From UBA11891 sp965658355 (GTDB lineage: Bacteria; Bacteroidota; Bacteroidia; Flavobacteriales; Flavobacteriaceae), in contig CBFHRX010000004.1 in assembly GCA_965658355.1 (NCBI GenBank), forward strand, positions 1 through 64,000: a stretch of DNA of 64,000 nt, in the 5' to 3' direction. Under the pieces are notes generated by a model. It was not told where the DNA came from and ran no database searches. It was given only the letters and a program-made list of their open reading frames with translations. Made by a program: the position numbers and the translations under genes. This document shows positions 34,375 through 42,920 of the stretch, one piece after another. Each line of letters begins with the position of its first letter. Within the stretch, counting starts at the first letter, position 1.

Positions 34375-34902
34375 ATGAAAAATGTCATACTATCAATTTT
34401 TGTAGTAGCTCTGGTTGGTTGCCAACCACAAGCCGAAAAAAAAGCAGCACCCAACATGGAATTTGGCGGGTGGAGTGGTACTTCAGATGATCACAGTAAA
34501 GAGTCATTAATGGCTCGTGAATTCAACGATTATTATACGGGGAATGATTTTCAAAAAGGCGCCTATATGATCTCTGATGAAGCGGATGAATTTTATTTTA
34601 ACAGTGTGAAAGTTTCGAAACAAGGATGGCTTGACGGAGCTTCCTCTCATCACGATTATTTTGACGCTATATCAAATAACAAAATTCAGCCGTATAATTT
34701 GACAACAACAACCTATGACAACGGTCAAGTTTGGACGCTTTGTTGGTTTATTTGGACGGGCACAGGAAAATATACGGGTACAGAAGCACAAACTTTTGTA
34801 CACTATGCTTTCCGATGGGAAGGAGATAAAATAACAGCAGCCTATCATTTCTTTGACCCTACCTTGATAAACAATGAAATTGCGGCAGCAATAGCACAAT
34901 AA
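34375..34902 (+). CDS. SnoaL/NTF2-like lipoprotein
   Basis: A 175-residue lipoprotein (signal ending LVGC, lipid Cys16). The mature part, with a short helix-rich start (REFNDYYTGND), an aromatic-rich set of strands (VWTLCWFIWTGTG) and a late YAFRWEGDKITAAYHFFDP segment, fits a SnoaL/NTF2-like cone fold. Such domains may be binding proteins or isomerases; no active site can be assigned. Leader and terminator match its neighbours, so it is probably its own transcription unit under the same control. Confidence 0.7.
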   Translation: MKNVILSIFVVALVGCQPQAEKKAAPNMEFGGWSGTSDDHSKESLMAREFNDYYTGNDFQKGAYMISDEADEFYFNSVKVSKQGWLDGASSHHDYFDAISNNKIQPYNLTTTTYDNGQVWTLCWFIWTGTGKYTGTEAQTFVHYAFRWEGDKITAAYHFFDPTLINNEIAAAIAQ

Positions 34903-34913
34903 AAACAAATAAA

Positions 34914-34940
34914 GTAACCCTCCCTAGTGGAGGGTTTTTT
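34914..34940 (+). terminator. Terminator with CCCTCC/GGAGGG stem
   Basis: AACCCTCC/GGAGGGTT hairpin, loop CTAGT, then T6. Third copy of this stem in 2.6 kb. Confidence 0.85.
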
Positions 34941-35073
34941 CGATTGCAGGCTGTATTTTTAATGACCAAATCAGTAAGGCATTAGGGGGATTCTGATAAA
35001 AAACTACTTTTTGTTGACGTTTTCTTAATAATTCGTTTTCAATAAGTTACACTAGACCCAAAGCTTTTTGGTT

Positions 35074-35081
35074 TAGATTTG
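35074..35081 (+). promoter_or_regulatory. -7 element TAGATTTG of the phosphatase-glycosyltransferase pair
   Basis: TAnnTTTG match 5 bases before the ATG at 35087, predicting near-leaderless initiation. Confidence 0.5.
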
Positions 35082-35086
35082 GTAAC

Positions 35087-35923
35087 ATGAAAAATTCTAG
35101 ACCTTTAGATTTGGTAGTCATTTCCGATGTCCATTTGGGCACCTATGGATGTCAGGCGAAAGAATTGCTAAAATACTTAAAGTCAATAGATCCTAAAGTG
35201 GTCATCCTTAATGGAGATATCATCGATATTTGGCAGTTTAACAAACGCTATTTTCCCAAGCCTCACATGAAAGTGATTAAGTATCTACTAAAATGGATTG
35301 TAGAGGGAAAAGAGATTCATTATTTAACGGGCAATCACGATGAAATGTTCCGAAAGTTTAAAGACTTTGAGTTGGGGAATTTCAAAATCTCTAATAAAAT
35401 TGTCTTAGAGCTAGACGGGAAAAAAGCCTGGTTTTTTCACGGAGATGTTTTTGATGTCACCATGCAATATTCAAAATGGTTAACACGCCTCGGAGGCATA
35501 GGCTATGACTTTTTAATCCTTTTGAACAGCGGTATCAATTTTATTCTCAACACACTAGGAAGAAACAAGCTGTCCCTATCAAAAATGATAAAAAACAGCA
35601 TCAAAGGAGCCGTTAAATACATCAACCGCTTTGAAGAAACAGCCGTCGACATTGCTTCTTCAAATGGGTTTTCATATGTTGTTTGTGGGCATATTCACCA
35701 CCCTAACATCAAAGAGTATCAGGCAGGAAAAGATAAGGTGACCTACCTCAATTCTGGGGATTGGATTGAAAACTTAACGGCCTTAGAATACCACCATAAA
35801 AAATGGTCTATTTATAAATACGACAACATCGGGAATGACGAAAACGGAATTCATGAAGTAGATAAATCCAACAAGGAACTTTTCAATGAAATGCTTGTTG
35901 AATTTCAAATGATGAAGAATTAA
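35087..35923 (+). CDS. UDP-2,3-diacylglucosamine diphosphatase-like metallophosphoesterase
   Basis: A calcineurin-like phosphoesterase of the LpxH-related group. The five metal-binding blocks are all visible: ISDVHLGTYG (Asp, His), NGDIIDIW (Asp), GNHDEM (Asn, His), FHGDVFD (His) and GHIHHPN (His). At 278 residues it is a little longer than LpxH, with an insert near 140-185. LpxH hydrolyses UDP-diacylglucosamine in lipid A synthesis, but this subgroup is usually encoded with a glycosyltransferase, as here, and may have another lipid substrate. The next gene starts on the last base of this one. Confidence 0.85.
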   Translation: MKNSRPLDLVVISDVHLGTYGCQAKELLKYLKSIDPKVVILNGDIIDIWQFNKRYFPKPHMKVIKYLLKWIVEGKEIHYLTGNHDEMFRKFKDFELGNFKISNKIVLELDGKKAWFFHGDVFDVTMQYSKWLTRLGGIGYDFLILLNSGINFILNTLGRNKLSLSKMIKNSIKGAVKYINRFEETAVDIASSNGFSYVVCGHIHHPNIKEYQAGKDKVTYLNSGDWIENLTALEYHHKKWSIYKYDNIGNDENGIHEVDKSNKELFNEMLVEFQMMKN

Positions 35924-36942
35924 TGAAGGTTTTATACGCTATTCAATCTACAGGAAACGGTCATATAAGTAGGGCTAAAGAAATCATTCCTTATTTGGAG
36001 CGCCGTTTCCAGTTTGACATTATGCTGAGTGGCCCAAAAAACGAACTTGATTTGGGCTATCCTATCAAATATCATTTTAAAGGCGTAACGTTTTTTTACG
36101 ATAAAAAGGGAGCTATAAACTGGCCAAAAACAGTTTTCAAAAACAATATACTTCAGTTTGCAAAAGATGTTTTTTCACTTCGCGTTCAGGAGTATGATTT
36201 AATACTGACTGATTTTGAACCTATTTCTGCTTGGGCGTGCAAACTCAGAGGAGTTCTTTCTTTTGGTGTGAGCAACCAAATCTCTTTGTGGCAAAAAAAA
36301 GTGCCAAAGCCCAAAAAAAGGTTTCGCGTCTCTGTAAAATACCTTCGGAATTTTGCCCCCACAAAGCTGGAATATGGCATCCATTATGAGCAGTTTAACA
36401 AGCGTATTTTTTTACCGATCATTCGTTCCAAAATTAAAGCACTTAAAACCACAAAAGGGGGCGGAATACTGGTTTATTTACCTTCCTATACCCTCGAAAA
36501 CACCAAGGCTATTTTGTCTTTATATCCAGAGGTTAAGTGGACTGTTTTTTCCAAAGAAACAAAGGAAACGACAAGCAGTGGATCCCTTACTGTTTGCCCC
36601 ATTAACGAAGACAACTTTATAGAGAAGTTGGCCCAATGCGATGGGGTTGTCACCAATGCTGGTTTTGCAACCACTTCGGAGGCTTTGTATCTTGGAAAAC
36701 CGCTATTTGTGGTTCCGATGCGAGGTCATGTCGAGCAAAATTACAATGCCTTTGCCTTACAGAAAATGGGTGTTACAGTAGTCAAAAAACTAAGCGCTCA
36801 AAACAGCCAACCGCTCACAAAATGGTTGCAAAACCCGAAAGTGGTTAAAGTCCCTTTTGATAATGATTTGAATTTATTGGTAGACCAAATTGCACTTGAC
36901 TATATCAAATGCAAATACACCGGTAAAATGATTTACGGCTAA
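35923..36942 (+). CDS. MurG-like glycosyltransferase
   Basis: A GT-B fold glycosyltransferase of the MurG/GT28 type. The N-terminal loop STGNGHISRAKEI corresponds to the acceptor-binding glycine loop. The C-terminal GVVTNAGFATTSEALYLGKPLFVVPMRGHVEQNYNA (seen in parts: NAGFATTSEAL, PMRGHVEQ) is the UDP-sugar binding region. It is 339 residues and has no signal or clear membrane span. Coupling with the upstream phosphoesterase (one shared base) suggests a common role in glycolipid or envelope precursor metabolism. Sugar and acceptor unknown. Confidence 0.85.
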   Translation: MKVLYAIQSTGNGHISRAKEIIPYLERRFQFDIMLSGPKNELDLGYPIKYHFKGVTFFYDKKGAINWPKTVFKNNILQFAKDVFSLRVQEYDLILTDFEPISAWACKLRGVLSFGVSNQISLWQKKVPKPKKRFRVSVKYLRNFAPTKLEYGIHYEQFNKRIFLPIIRSKIKALKTTKGGGILVYLPSYTLENTKAILSLYPEVKWTVFSKETKETTSSGSLTVCPINEDNFIEKLAQCDGVVTNAGFATTSEALYLGKPLFVVPMRGHVEQNYNAFALQKMGVTVVKKLSAQNSQPLTKWLQNPKVVKVPFDNDLNLLVDQIALDYIKCKYTGKMIYG

Positions 36943-36994
36943 TTGCAGTAAAAGGGAAGGGCTCTATAAAGCGGATTAAAGGCCTATTTCTGAT

Positions 36995-37600
36995 TTAATC
37001 TTCTTCTTGAATCTTTATTTTGTACAAGCTTTTAAAGCGTTCTAAAAGGGTCTTTGCTTCTGATTTTCGAATGGCAATTCGAGACACACATTGTTCGCCC
37101 AGATCTTGACTTAGAATAGTGAGGTTTTTTTCTTTTACAATCCGCATAACAGCATTCAATAGTTCGTACTCAAAAGTAAGTTGATAGACGACATCTATGG
37201 TTCGTGTTACCACAGAGGCTTTTTCAAGTGTTTGTTGAGCAGAGTGTTTATAAGCTTGTATCAGCCCTCCAACTCCCAACTTTGTACCGCCAAAATAGCG
37301 AACGGAAACCACTAAAACATCTGTGAGAGCATGGGTTTGTATTTGCCCGTAGAGGGGCATTCCAGCGCTGTTATTGGGTTCTCCATCATCACTTACCCGA
37401 AATCGGATGCTTTCCTTGCCCAATTGCCAGGCATAACAAAAATGACCCGCAGAAGGGTGTTGTTTTTTCAAACGAGACAAAATTACTCGTATCTCTTCTT
37501 CTTTAGTGATGGGGAAAGCATAGCCGAAAAACTTACTGCCCTTTTCTTTAAAAAGACTTTCTTCGGTGGCTGCTTTAAGGGTTTTATACGTGTCTTTCAA
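36995..37600 (-). CDS. YigZ/IMPACT-family protein
   Basis: A 201-residue cytoplasmic protein of the UPF0029/IMPACT family (YigZ). The central block RVSDDGEPNNSAGMPLYGQI with VRYFGGTKLGVGGL is diagnostic. E. coli YigZ has a nucleotide-binding fold with suspected roles in translation or metabolite repair; eukaryotic IMPACT dampens GCN2. The C-terminal domain (about 135-201) has the EF-G-like ferredoxin fold. Convergent with the LPS-like gene pair and adjacent to the amylase. Confidence 0.92.
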   Translation of the reverse strand: MKDTYKTLKAATEESLFKEKGSKFFGYAFPITKEEEIRVILSRLKKQHPSAGHFCYAWQLGKESIRFRVSDDGEPNNSAGMPLYGQIQTHALTDVLVVSVRYFGGTKLGVGGLIQAYKHSAQQTLEKASVVTRTIDVVYQLTFEYELLNAVMRIVKEKNLTILSQDLGEQCVSRIAIRKSEAKTLLERFKSLYKIKIQEED

Positions 37601-37673
37601 AACCTAAAGATGTTGCCTTCAAAACAGTTATCCAATAGCAGTTGTTCTTTTTCAAGGGCCGATTTTAACCGTT

Positions 37674-39035
37674 TTATTTCTTCCATACGACAAAGCCTTT
37701 TCCTTCGAGAAGAAGCTCCCAGTCTGTCGAGGGAGCGTAGTCACCAAAGCCAATCTTGACGACTATGCGATTGTCTATTTCACCAACATAAACCCCATTA
37801 GACCCCGATTCTACTTTCAGAACTTCAACAGTACTGTTGGCTTGTATAGTGTTTTCTTTACGAATACGGATCAGCTCGTTAAGCTGTTTTTGCAAAGTGC
37901 CAGAGGCATCAGAAAAAAAATAGTGATAACTCCAAATCATGGGAATACCAGGATGGGTAAGCAGATAGACATAGGCCTGTGTGATGCTGTTCAACTGTTT
38001 GCTAAAAAGGTTGTCACAATCATCTCTGTTAATGCAGCCGCTGTCGTGATTGTCGACAAAGGTGACCGAGTGATTGCCATAGTTAAAGGTGTTTGCTAAA
38101 GACGTATTTTGTTCCAAACGAGTGTATTCTTTTTGAACGATCGCTTCGTGTAATTTGTATTTAAGGGCAAAATCAAAAGCAGCTGCTTTTGTCGTGCTTT
38201 GTTGATCGTGGGTGGTTTCCGTCTGGTCAATCCAATTTTTGATAGCACCTAGCTCCCCGTCCCAAAATTCGCCAACGGAATAATAGTAGGGAAGGGCTTT
38301 GTTATAGGTCGCTACATAACTAGCCGGAAAGCCTTTGACGTAATCGTACCGCCACGAATCAAACCCCAACTCCTGAAGGCGGTTTAAATACTCTTTTAAT
38401 CCTTCTTGTACCTCTCTACTTTGGTGGTTTAGATCACGAGCTCCTCCCCAGCTAAAGCCTTCGTCTAAAGCCCCACAGGGTGGGGTGCCAAAAGCGTCGG
38501 GATTGGTAGCACTTTCATCATCTTCACAAATAGCGTCACAACCCCAAGCAGGCTCTGTAAAGTCAGTCCAAGTATCGGTGCCCACTCGATGGTTAAAAAC
38601 CAAGTCCGCCATGGCATGCATTTTTCTGCTTTTGAGGGCGCTTATTAAAGATCGCAATTCCGCTTCGCTCCCGTGTTCTGAGGTAAAGTCAAACAGCCGT
38701 CTAGGGTGGTATCCCATACCAACTCCTTCACTGCTAGGGGGAAGCCAAATCAAGTCGATATGGGCATTTGAAAGGGCGACTACTTGTGCTTCTAGATAGG
38801 CATAGTAGGAGGGATAGGAAGCGATTTTGGGGTCGTTGAAGGAATCCCACCAAAAGCCTTGCATAAAAACATCGTTGAGGGGATCGTTATCCGCAAACTG
38901 ACTGATTCCTTGATCGACAAAAGGCTCGCCTTGTACCCCCTTTTCTTTAGTGCCATTGTCTTTATCGCATGTTTGAAAAAAAAGAAATAGTGGGGTTGAC
39001 AAATAGAAAACAAAGAGTCGATAAAAAGAGTTCAT
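37674..39035 (-). CDS. Exported GH13 alpha-amylase
   Basis: A 453-residue glycoside hydrolase family 13 enzyme cleaving alpha-1,4-glucans. The catalytic residues are Asp231 (nucleophile, SWRYDYVKGF), Glu256 (acid/base, SVGEFWDG) and Asp331 (FVDNHDSG); ADLVFNHRVG is conserved region I. The N-terminus is a signal with FFQTC before Asp-Lys; the lipobox is weak (Gln-Thr before Cys), so lipoprotein status is uncertain. A CGALDEGFSWGGARDLNHQ loop resembles calcium-binding plant-type amylases. Not within a classical susCD locus in this window. Confidence 0.92.
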   Translation of the reverse strand: MNSFYRLFVFYLSTPLFLFFQTCDKDNGTKEKGVQGEPFVDQGISQFADNDPLNDVFMQGFWWDSFNDPKIASYPSYYAYLEAQVVALSNAHIDLIWLPPSSEGVGMGYHPRRLFDFTSEHGSEAELRSLISALKSRKMHAMADLVFNHRVGTDTWTDFTEPAWGCDAICEDDESATNPDAFGTPPCGALDEGFSWGGARDLNHQSREVQEGLKEYLNRLQELGFDSWRYDYVKGFPASYVATYNKALPYYYSVGEFWDGELGAIKNWIDQTETTHDQQSTTKAAAFDFALKYKLHEAIVQKEYTRLEQNTSLANTFNYGNHSVTFVDNHDSGCINRDDCDNLFSKQLNSITQAYVYLLTHPGIPMIWSYHYFFSDASGTLQKQLNELIRIRKENTIQANSTVEVLKVESGSNGVYVGEIDNRIVVKIGFGDYAPSTDWELLLEGKGFVVWKK

Positions 39036-39432
39036 TAGGTTGGGTTTTAAGTGCGTTTGGTTTTTTCTCTGGTGTTAGCAAGGGATATACTATTCCATTG
39101 GCTTCTGATTGTTGACCCGCTTATAAAATCCAGGAGCACAGTCGATATCGGTTGCCAAAAACACCTCATTGCGCAGGGGTTTCATTATTTTTTAGTCAGT
39201 ACGAGCCTTCAAGGGTTTTGTCTTGAATGTATTCTTGTGTACCTACTTGAATAGAGGTCAGAATAAAGGCCAAGAATACTTTATACAAAGAAGGAAGAGT
39301 CATACAATCAGTTTTTGGATGATTTCTAAAATACAAAAAAACAGTTTTTGTAGTACGTCCTGTTGCGTCTTAAAAAGATTCTTTTGGGGTTTTTAACCAT
39401 AAAGAAGTATCTTTCTGTCAAACTGAATTAGT
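39036..39432. other. 397-base spacer with two short minus-strand frames, probably gene remains
   Basis: On the minus strand, 39196-39303 encodes 35 residues that begin with a convincing signal peptide (SLYKVFLAFILTSIQVGTQ) and stop soon after. 39090-39185 encodes a 31-residue frame containing VFLATDIDCAPGFYKRV. The two are 10 bases apart in different frames. Together they look like the eroded start of one exported protein gene. I do not recognise the family. Nothing else is visible in this spacer apart from an isolated TTAACCATAAA at 39396. Confidence 0.4.
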
Positions 39433-41028
39433 ATGCAGAAAGCCATTTTTTTAGGGCTTTTGATTTTACTGAGTTCCTGTGCTTCAAAAGAAAGCTATGA
39501 TCTTGTGATTGTCAACGGTCTTGTTTATGACGGATCAGGCGAGCCAGCCAAGGAGGTAGATTTAGGGATTCAAGGGGATCAAATCACAGCGATTGGAGCG
39601 CTTGAGCAAGCAGACTCAAAAAGAAGAATAGATGCCAAAGGCTTGATCGTCTCGCCTGGGTTTATTGACACCCATGTCCACTTAGACCCAATGGAGTCTT
39701 TTTTTAAGCTTGCGGCATCAGAGAGTCATATTCGCCAGGGAGTGACGACCAGTTTCGGTGGGCCCGATGGACGAGGTGTCCCCCAGCAATTTGGTTTTGG
39801 AGCCTATTTAGATACGGTAGCGAAAATAGGAGTAGGTATGAATGTTGGTTTTTTGACCGGGCATAATACCATCCGCAAGCGTGTTATGAACTTGGACAAT
39901 AGAGCCCCGACAGAAACAGAATTGAAACAGATGGTCGACAGGGTAGCCACGGCCATGGAGGAAGGCGCCTATGGAATCTCTACAGGGCTTAAATACCTCC
40001 CTGGAAACTTTTCGAATGTAGAGGAGGTGATAGCTCTTTCTAAAGCCGTTTCGAATAGAGGAGGTGTGTATACCTCTCATTTGCGCGACGAAGGGCTTGC
40101 TATTATGCCAGCGATACGGGAAGCTATTCAAATTTCAAAAGAAGCCGATATACGTGTGATACTCACCCACCACAAAGTAATCGGAAAGCCCATGTGGGGA
40201 AAAAGCAATGAAACCTTAACACTAGTAGATTCTGCCAGGCAAAAAGGACTTAAAATAAGATTGGATCAATACCCCTATAACGCAAGCCATACCGGGATAA
40301 GCGTCTTAATTCCAACCTGGGCTCGAGCAGGGGGTGCAAAAGCGTTTAAAAAAAGAGTGTCCAAGCCCAACATACGCAAACAGATAGAAGCGGAAATTGT
40401 CTTTAATATTCTGAACGATAGAGGAGGTGAGGATTTAAGAAGAATACAGTTTTCAAAAGTAAAATGGAAGCCAGGGCTAGAGGGTAAAACACTGCACGAT
40501 TGGGCGGTGATGAAACAAATGGAACCCAGTGTCAGCAATGGTGCGAAATTGGTTATTGAAGCCCAACTACAAGGAGGCGCTGGCTGTATTTTTCATGCGA
40601 TGGATGAAAGAGATGTCCAAAAAATCATGCAGCATCCTTATACAATGATCGCCTCTGATGGTCGTTTGTCAGAACCCGGAGTGGGGCATCCTCATCCGAG
40701 AGCATACGGTACTTTTCCACGTGTTTTGGGGCACTATGTTAGGGAGACAAAAACACTTACAATGGCAGATGCTATTTATAAAATGACCGCTTTGCCCGCA
40801 CTTTCTTTTGGGGTAACCAACAGAGGGTATTTAAGAAAAGGCTACAAAGCCGATATCACTATTTTTGATCCCGTAACGGTCAGAGACCGGGCCACCTTTG
40901 AAGCGCCGCATCAATACCCAGAGGGGATAGAGTATGTGGTCGTAAACGGAAAATTAGCTGTGGATCAAGGGGTGTTTAAAGGGCTTAAAGCAGGGGAGGT
41001 ACTTCGAAAAGAAAACATAAGTCTATAG
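39433..41028 (+). CDS. D-aminoacylase-type amidohydrolase, lipoprotein
   Basis: A 531-residue amidohydrolase of the N-acyl-D-amino-acid deacylase family, predicted to free D-amino acids from N-acyl forms. Lipoprotein signal ends LLSSC (lipid Cys16). Metal ligands: DTHVHLD, HLRDEG, THHK and SDGRLSEPGVGHPHPR with the catalytic Asp. The terminal KGYKADITIFDP segment closes the composite beta-sandwich. It stands alone. It could act on peptidoglycan or environmental N-acyl amino acids in the periplasm. Confidence 0.9.
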   Translation: MQKAIFLGLLILLSSCASKESYDLVIVNGLVYDGSGEPAKEVDLGIQGDQITAIGALEQADSKRRIDAKGLIVSPGFIDTHVHLDPMESFFKLAASESHIRQGVTTSFGGPDGRGVPQQFGFGAYLDTVAKIGVGMNVGFLTGHNTIRKRVMNLDNRAPTETELKQMVDRVATAMEEGAYGISTGLKYLPGNFSNVEEVIALSKAVSNRGGVYTSHLRDEGLAIMPAIREAIQISKEADIRVILTHHKVIGKPMWGKSNETLTLVDSARQKGLKIRLDQYPYNASHTGISVLIPTWARAGGAKAFKKRVSKPNIRKQIEAEIVFNILNDRGGEDLRRIQFSKVKWKPGLEGKTLHDWAVMKQMEPSVSNGAKLVIEAQLQGGAGCIFHAMDERDVQKIMQHPYTMIASDGRLSEPGVGHPHPRAYGTFPRVLGHYVRETKTLTMADAIYKMTALPALSFGVTNRGYLRKGYKADITIFDPVTVRDRATFEAPHQYPEGIEYVVVNGKLAVDQGVFKGLKAGEVLRKENISL

Positions 41029-41120
41029 AGGTTGTGCTTGTGTTGGGCTGTCAGAAAAAAGAGCAAAGAGACAAATTGATTTTTGCCATTCTAGCAAGGG
41101 AATTCGGACGTAGCACAAAA

Positions 41121-41153
41121 AAACAAACCGCCAGATGTTAAGTCCAGCGGTTT
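41121..41153 (+). terminator. Possible hairpin AAACCGC/GCGGTTT
   Basis: Seven-base perfect inverted repeat with a 15-17 base loop, 90 bases beyond the amidohydrolase stop. It may end that transcript, but the 3' T tract is short. Confidence 0.4.
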
Positions 41154-41193
41154 ATAACCATAAACCAATTCAATGAATAAAAGAAAAGGTTAA
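41154..41193 (+). promoter_or_regulatory. Orphan copy of the shared leader plus a six-codon frame
   Basis: ATAACCATAAACCAATTC followed by an ATG that opens only a six-codon frame (MNKRKG, 41173-41193). Elsewhere the leader is joined to a full gene. Here no gene follows on this strand, so it is probably the scar of a lost gene. Confidence 0.45.
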
Positions 41194-41285
41194 ACAAAAG
41201 TATGGAATATTCCGTTTAATTCAATACAAAAGCCTCACAACTTTAAGAAACCGTTACCTAAGTGCTATGGTGTTATTAAGACAAA

Positions 41286-41314
41286 AAAACCCCTCTGTAA
41301 AAGAGGGGTTTTAA
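41286..41314 (-). terminator. Terminator of the two-gene exported-protein operon
   Basis: AAAACCCCTC/GAGGGGTTTT hairpin with loop TGTAAAA just beyond the stop at 41318; A and T runs on both sides allow it to work on the minus strand. Confidence 0.8.
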
Positions 41315-41317
41315 ATG

Positions 41318-42052
41318 CTACCAGCTTGAACTCATTTCTGGCCTTAATTTCTGGTGCTGAGTGATGCTTTCTGTGACAGATACTCTCAAACGCTTTGAGT
41401 CGTCCTCATAGGCATCTTGCCCAAATAGTTCATTGTATTTTTCGACCACCTTAGGGTACATGGCAGCGGTTTCTTCTGCTTCCATCTCATAGTTTTTGTG
41501 ATGGTATCGTACCGAAACCCAATTTCCGTTGCATCCCGATTGACAATTCATAACCCCTACTCTTCCTGGCCAATTGACAGCTTCAAAGGCTTTTTTAAGT
41601 CGTGTTCGGTAGTTCCAAAAGTCTTTTTCATGACCGGGTTTTAGTTTGTAAAACAAGACCCTTCTGTGGTTTACAGGGGTCGCCTCTTTAGGCTGATAGG
41701 TAGCCTGCTTATTGACAGCAAAAATCCGGTTGGGACCCGATTCATGAAGTTTCCCTGTCACTTTCCACCAATAGTCAAGTTCTTCTTTATTGACAGCCTT
41801 GTCAAAATCGGAAATAGTTTCTGCCCATTGCACTCGGTAAAAGTCATTGGTATGCGGTCCTGTCAATATTTGAAAAGTCAAAAAACGAGCCGATCCTTCC
41901 TTGTTGTTATACAGCTTTGTTTTTTGTGCAATGGCTTTCCCCAGTTTTTCCATATTCAGGGGGTCAACGTCCAGTACTCTGGCCTGAAGTACTTGCCCAT
42001 AGGAAACAGAGACAAAACCCATTAGCAGTACTGTAAAAAGTATTTTTTTCAT
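41318..42052 (-). CDS. Exported protein, member of the local three-gene family (B)
   Basis: A 244-residue secreted protein (signal peptide LFTVLLMGFVSVSYGQ) and close relative of the 32991 protein. It shares MNCQSGCNGNW against LRCNAGCQGN, KYNELFG against KYNELYG, and the closing RPEMSS. I start at the ATG at 42052, since the upstream alternative overlaps the previous gene's end without a signal peptide. It is second in a two-gene transcript (16-base gap). Internal halves suggest two ferredoxin-like repeats. Function unknown. Confidence 0.75.
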   Translation of the reverse strand: MKKILFTVLLMGFVSVSYGQVLQARVLDVDPLNMEKLGKAIAQKTKLYNNKEGSARFLTFQILTGPHTNDFYRVQWAETISDFDKAVNKEELDYWWKVTGKLHESGPNRIFAVNKQATYQPKEATPVNHRRVLFYKLKPGHEKDFWNYRTRLKKAFEAVNWPGRVGVMNCQSGCNGNWVSVRYHHKNYEMEAEETAAMYPKVVEKYNELFGQDAYEDDSKRLRVSVTESITQHQKLRPEMSSSW

Positions 42053-42068
42053 TTTTTTAAATTTTAGA

Positions 42069-42800
42069 TTATTCATCTGTAGAAGAGATTACTTCAAATA
42101 CGTAGCGTGACTCGAAGTTTATTGGGACTACTGATTCCCAGTCCATCCCTTGTATGGCAGCCCCTTCTCCCGATAAGTGCTTCATCAGATTGGCGATTGT
42201 ATCAAAAGCATCAAACGTCATAAAAGAGGCGTATTCAGATCCTTGGGGCGTGATTTTGGTGGCGGCACCCCAACCCGTCATTCCAGACTTCTTTGAATTT
42301 TTCTTAAAACCTGGGATAATGACTTCTTTGTTGTTCACTAAAATGGCATTGACATCTTCTGGGCTAGCAAAATTAAAGACGACGTATTTGCCATTTTTTC
42401 CAGTCTCTATCTGTTGCTGTATTTGATAGTAATAAAGGCGATCTGATTTTATGCCACTAAGTCCGTCGTAAAGAATATCAGGAGAGACGCCTACAACCGA
42501 TTTAGAATTTGCCCACCAATTAGCTGCCTCTGAAACAGCAGCATCAATATCGGCATACACATTTACCCACATATAATTATACGAATCGTCGGAAGACGGA
42601 TTCGTCGCTCGCATAAGTCCCCACCAATTGAGGCTGCCTTTGGCAATGGCATCTTTAGCAATTTTACGGCTGTAATTTGTTTCTACATCTAAAAATTTCT
42701 CGACCTGGTCTCCAGGCACATGAACTGGGTGAAGTACTGCTACTTGAGCAGTGAGTGCATAGCTCGTCAATAGCACTATGGCAATAAGTGTATTTTTCAT
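42069..42800 (-). CDS. Exported protein, related two-domain family (C)
   Basis: A 243-residue secreted protein starting MKNTLIAIVLLTSYALTAQ. The start is fixed by the shared ATAACCATAAACCAAC leader directly upstream; a longer open frame extends 101 codons further but has no supporting features. It resembles the neighbouring families A and B in length, exported nature and repeat-like halves (HVPGDQVEKFLDVETNY and FNFASPEDVNAILVNN), though it lacks the CxxGCxGN motif. Aromatic-rich WANSK and NYMWVN segments recall dimeric alpha-beta barrel proteins. Function unknown. Confidence 0.7.
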   Translation of the reverse strand: MKNTLIAIVLLTSYALTAQVAVLHPVHVPGDQVEKFLDVETNYSRKIAKDAIAKGSLNWWGLMRATNPSSDDSYNYMWVNVYADIDAAVSEAANWWANSKSVVGVSPDILYDGLSGIKSDRLYYYQIQQQIETGKNGKYVVFNFASPEDVNAILVNNKEVIIPGFKKNSKKSGMTGWGAATKITPQGSEYASFMTFDAFDTIANLMKHLSGEGAAIQGMDWESVVPINFESRYVFEVISSTDE

Positions 42801-42820
42801 TTTTGTTGGTTTATGGTTAT
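42801..42820 (-). promoter_or_regulatory. Shared leader ATAACCATAAACCAACAAAA
   Basis: Minus-strand copy abutting the ATG at 42800, 8-11 kb from the cluster of the other copies; it ties the gene pair to the 32-34 kb set. Confidence 0.6.
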
Positions 42821-42876
42821 ATATAAAATTAAAAAAATTTAGCAAAGCACCCAAACCAATAAATGTAGCAACAACA

Positions 42877-42907
42877 TTTGTATATACATTAATAATCTGT
42901 ATCTTTG
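42877..42907 (+). promoter_or_regulatory. Full promoter of the pirin gene (TTTG-N19-TATCTTTG)
   Basis: TTTG at 42877-42880 and TATCTTTG at 42900-42907 with a 19-base spacer: an exact Bacteroidota housekeeping promoter, 13 bases before the ATG at 42921. Confidence 0.75.
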
Positions 42908-42920
42908 AAAAAAAAATAAA

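Noticed and set aside
39396..39406. TTAACCATAAA before the D-aminoacylase gene as a member of the shared leader set
   Set aside because: It is not adjacent to the start codon (more than 25 bases away) and the CA(A/T) continuation is missing, so I treat it as a chance match.
41032..41140. Lipoprotein-like frame (GTG start, LVLGCQKKEQ) just after the amidohydrolase
   Set aside because: It is only about 36 codons, has no promoter or leader, and runs into the hairpin; too weak to call a gene.
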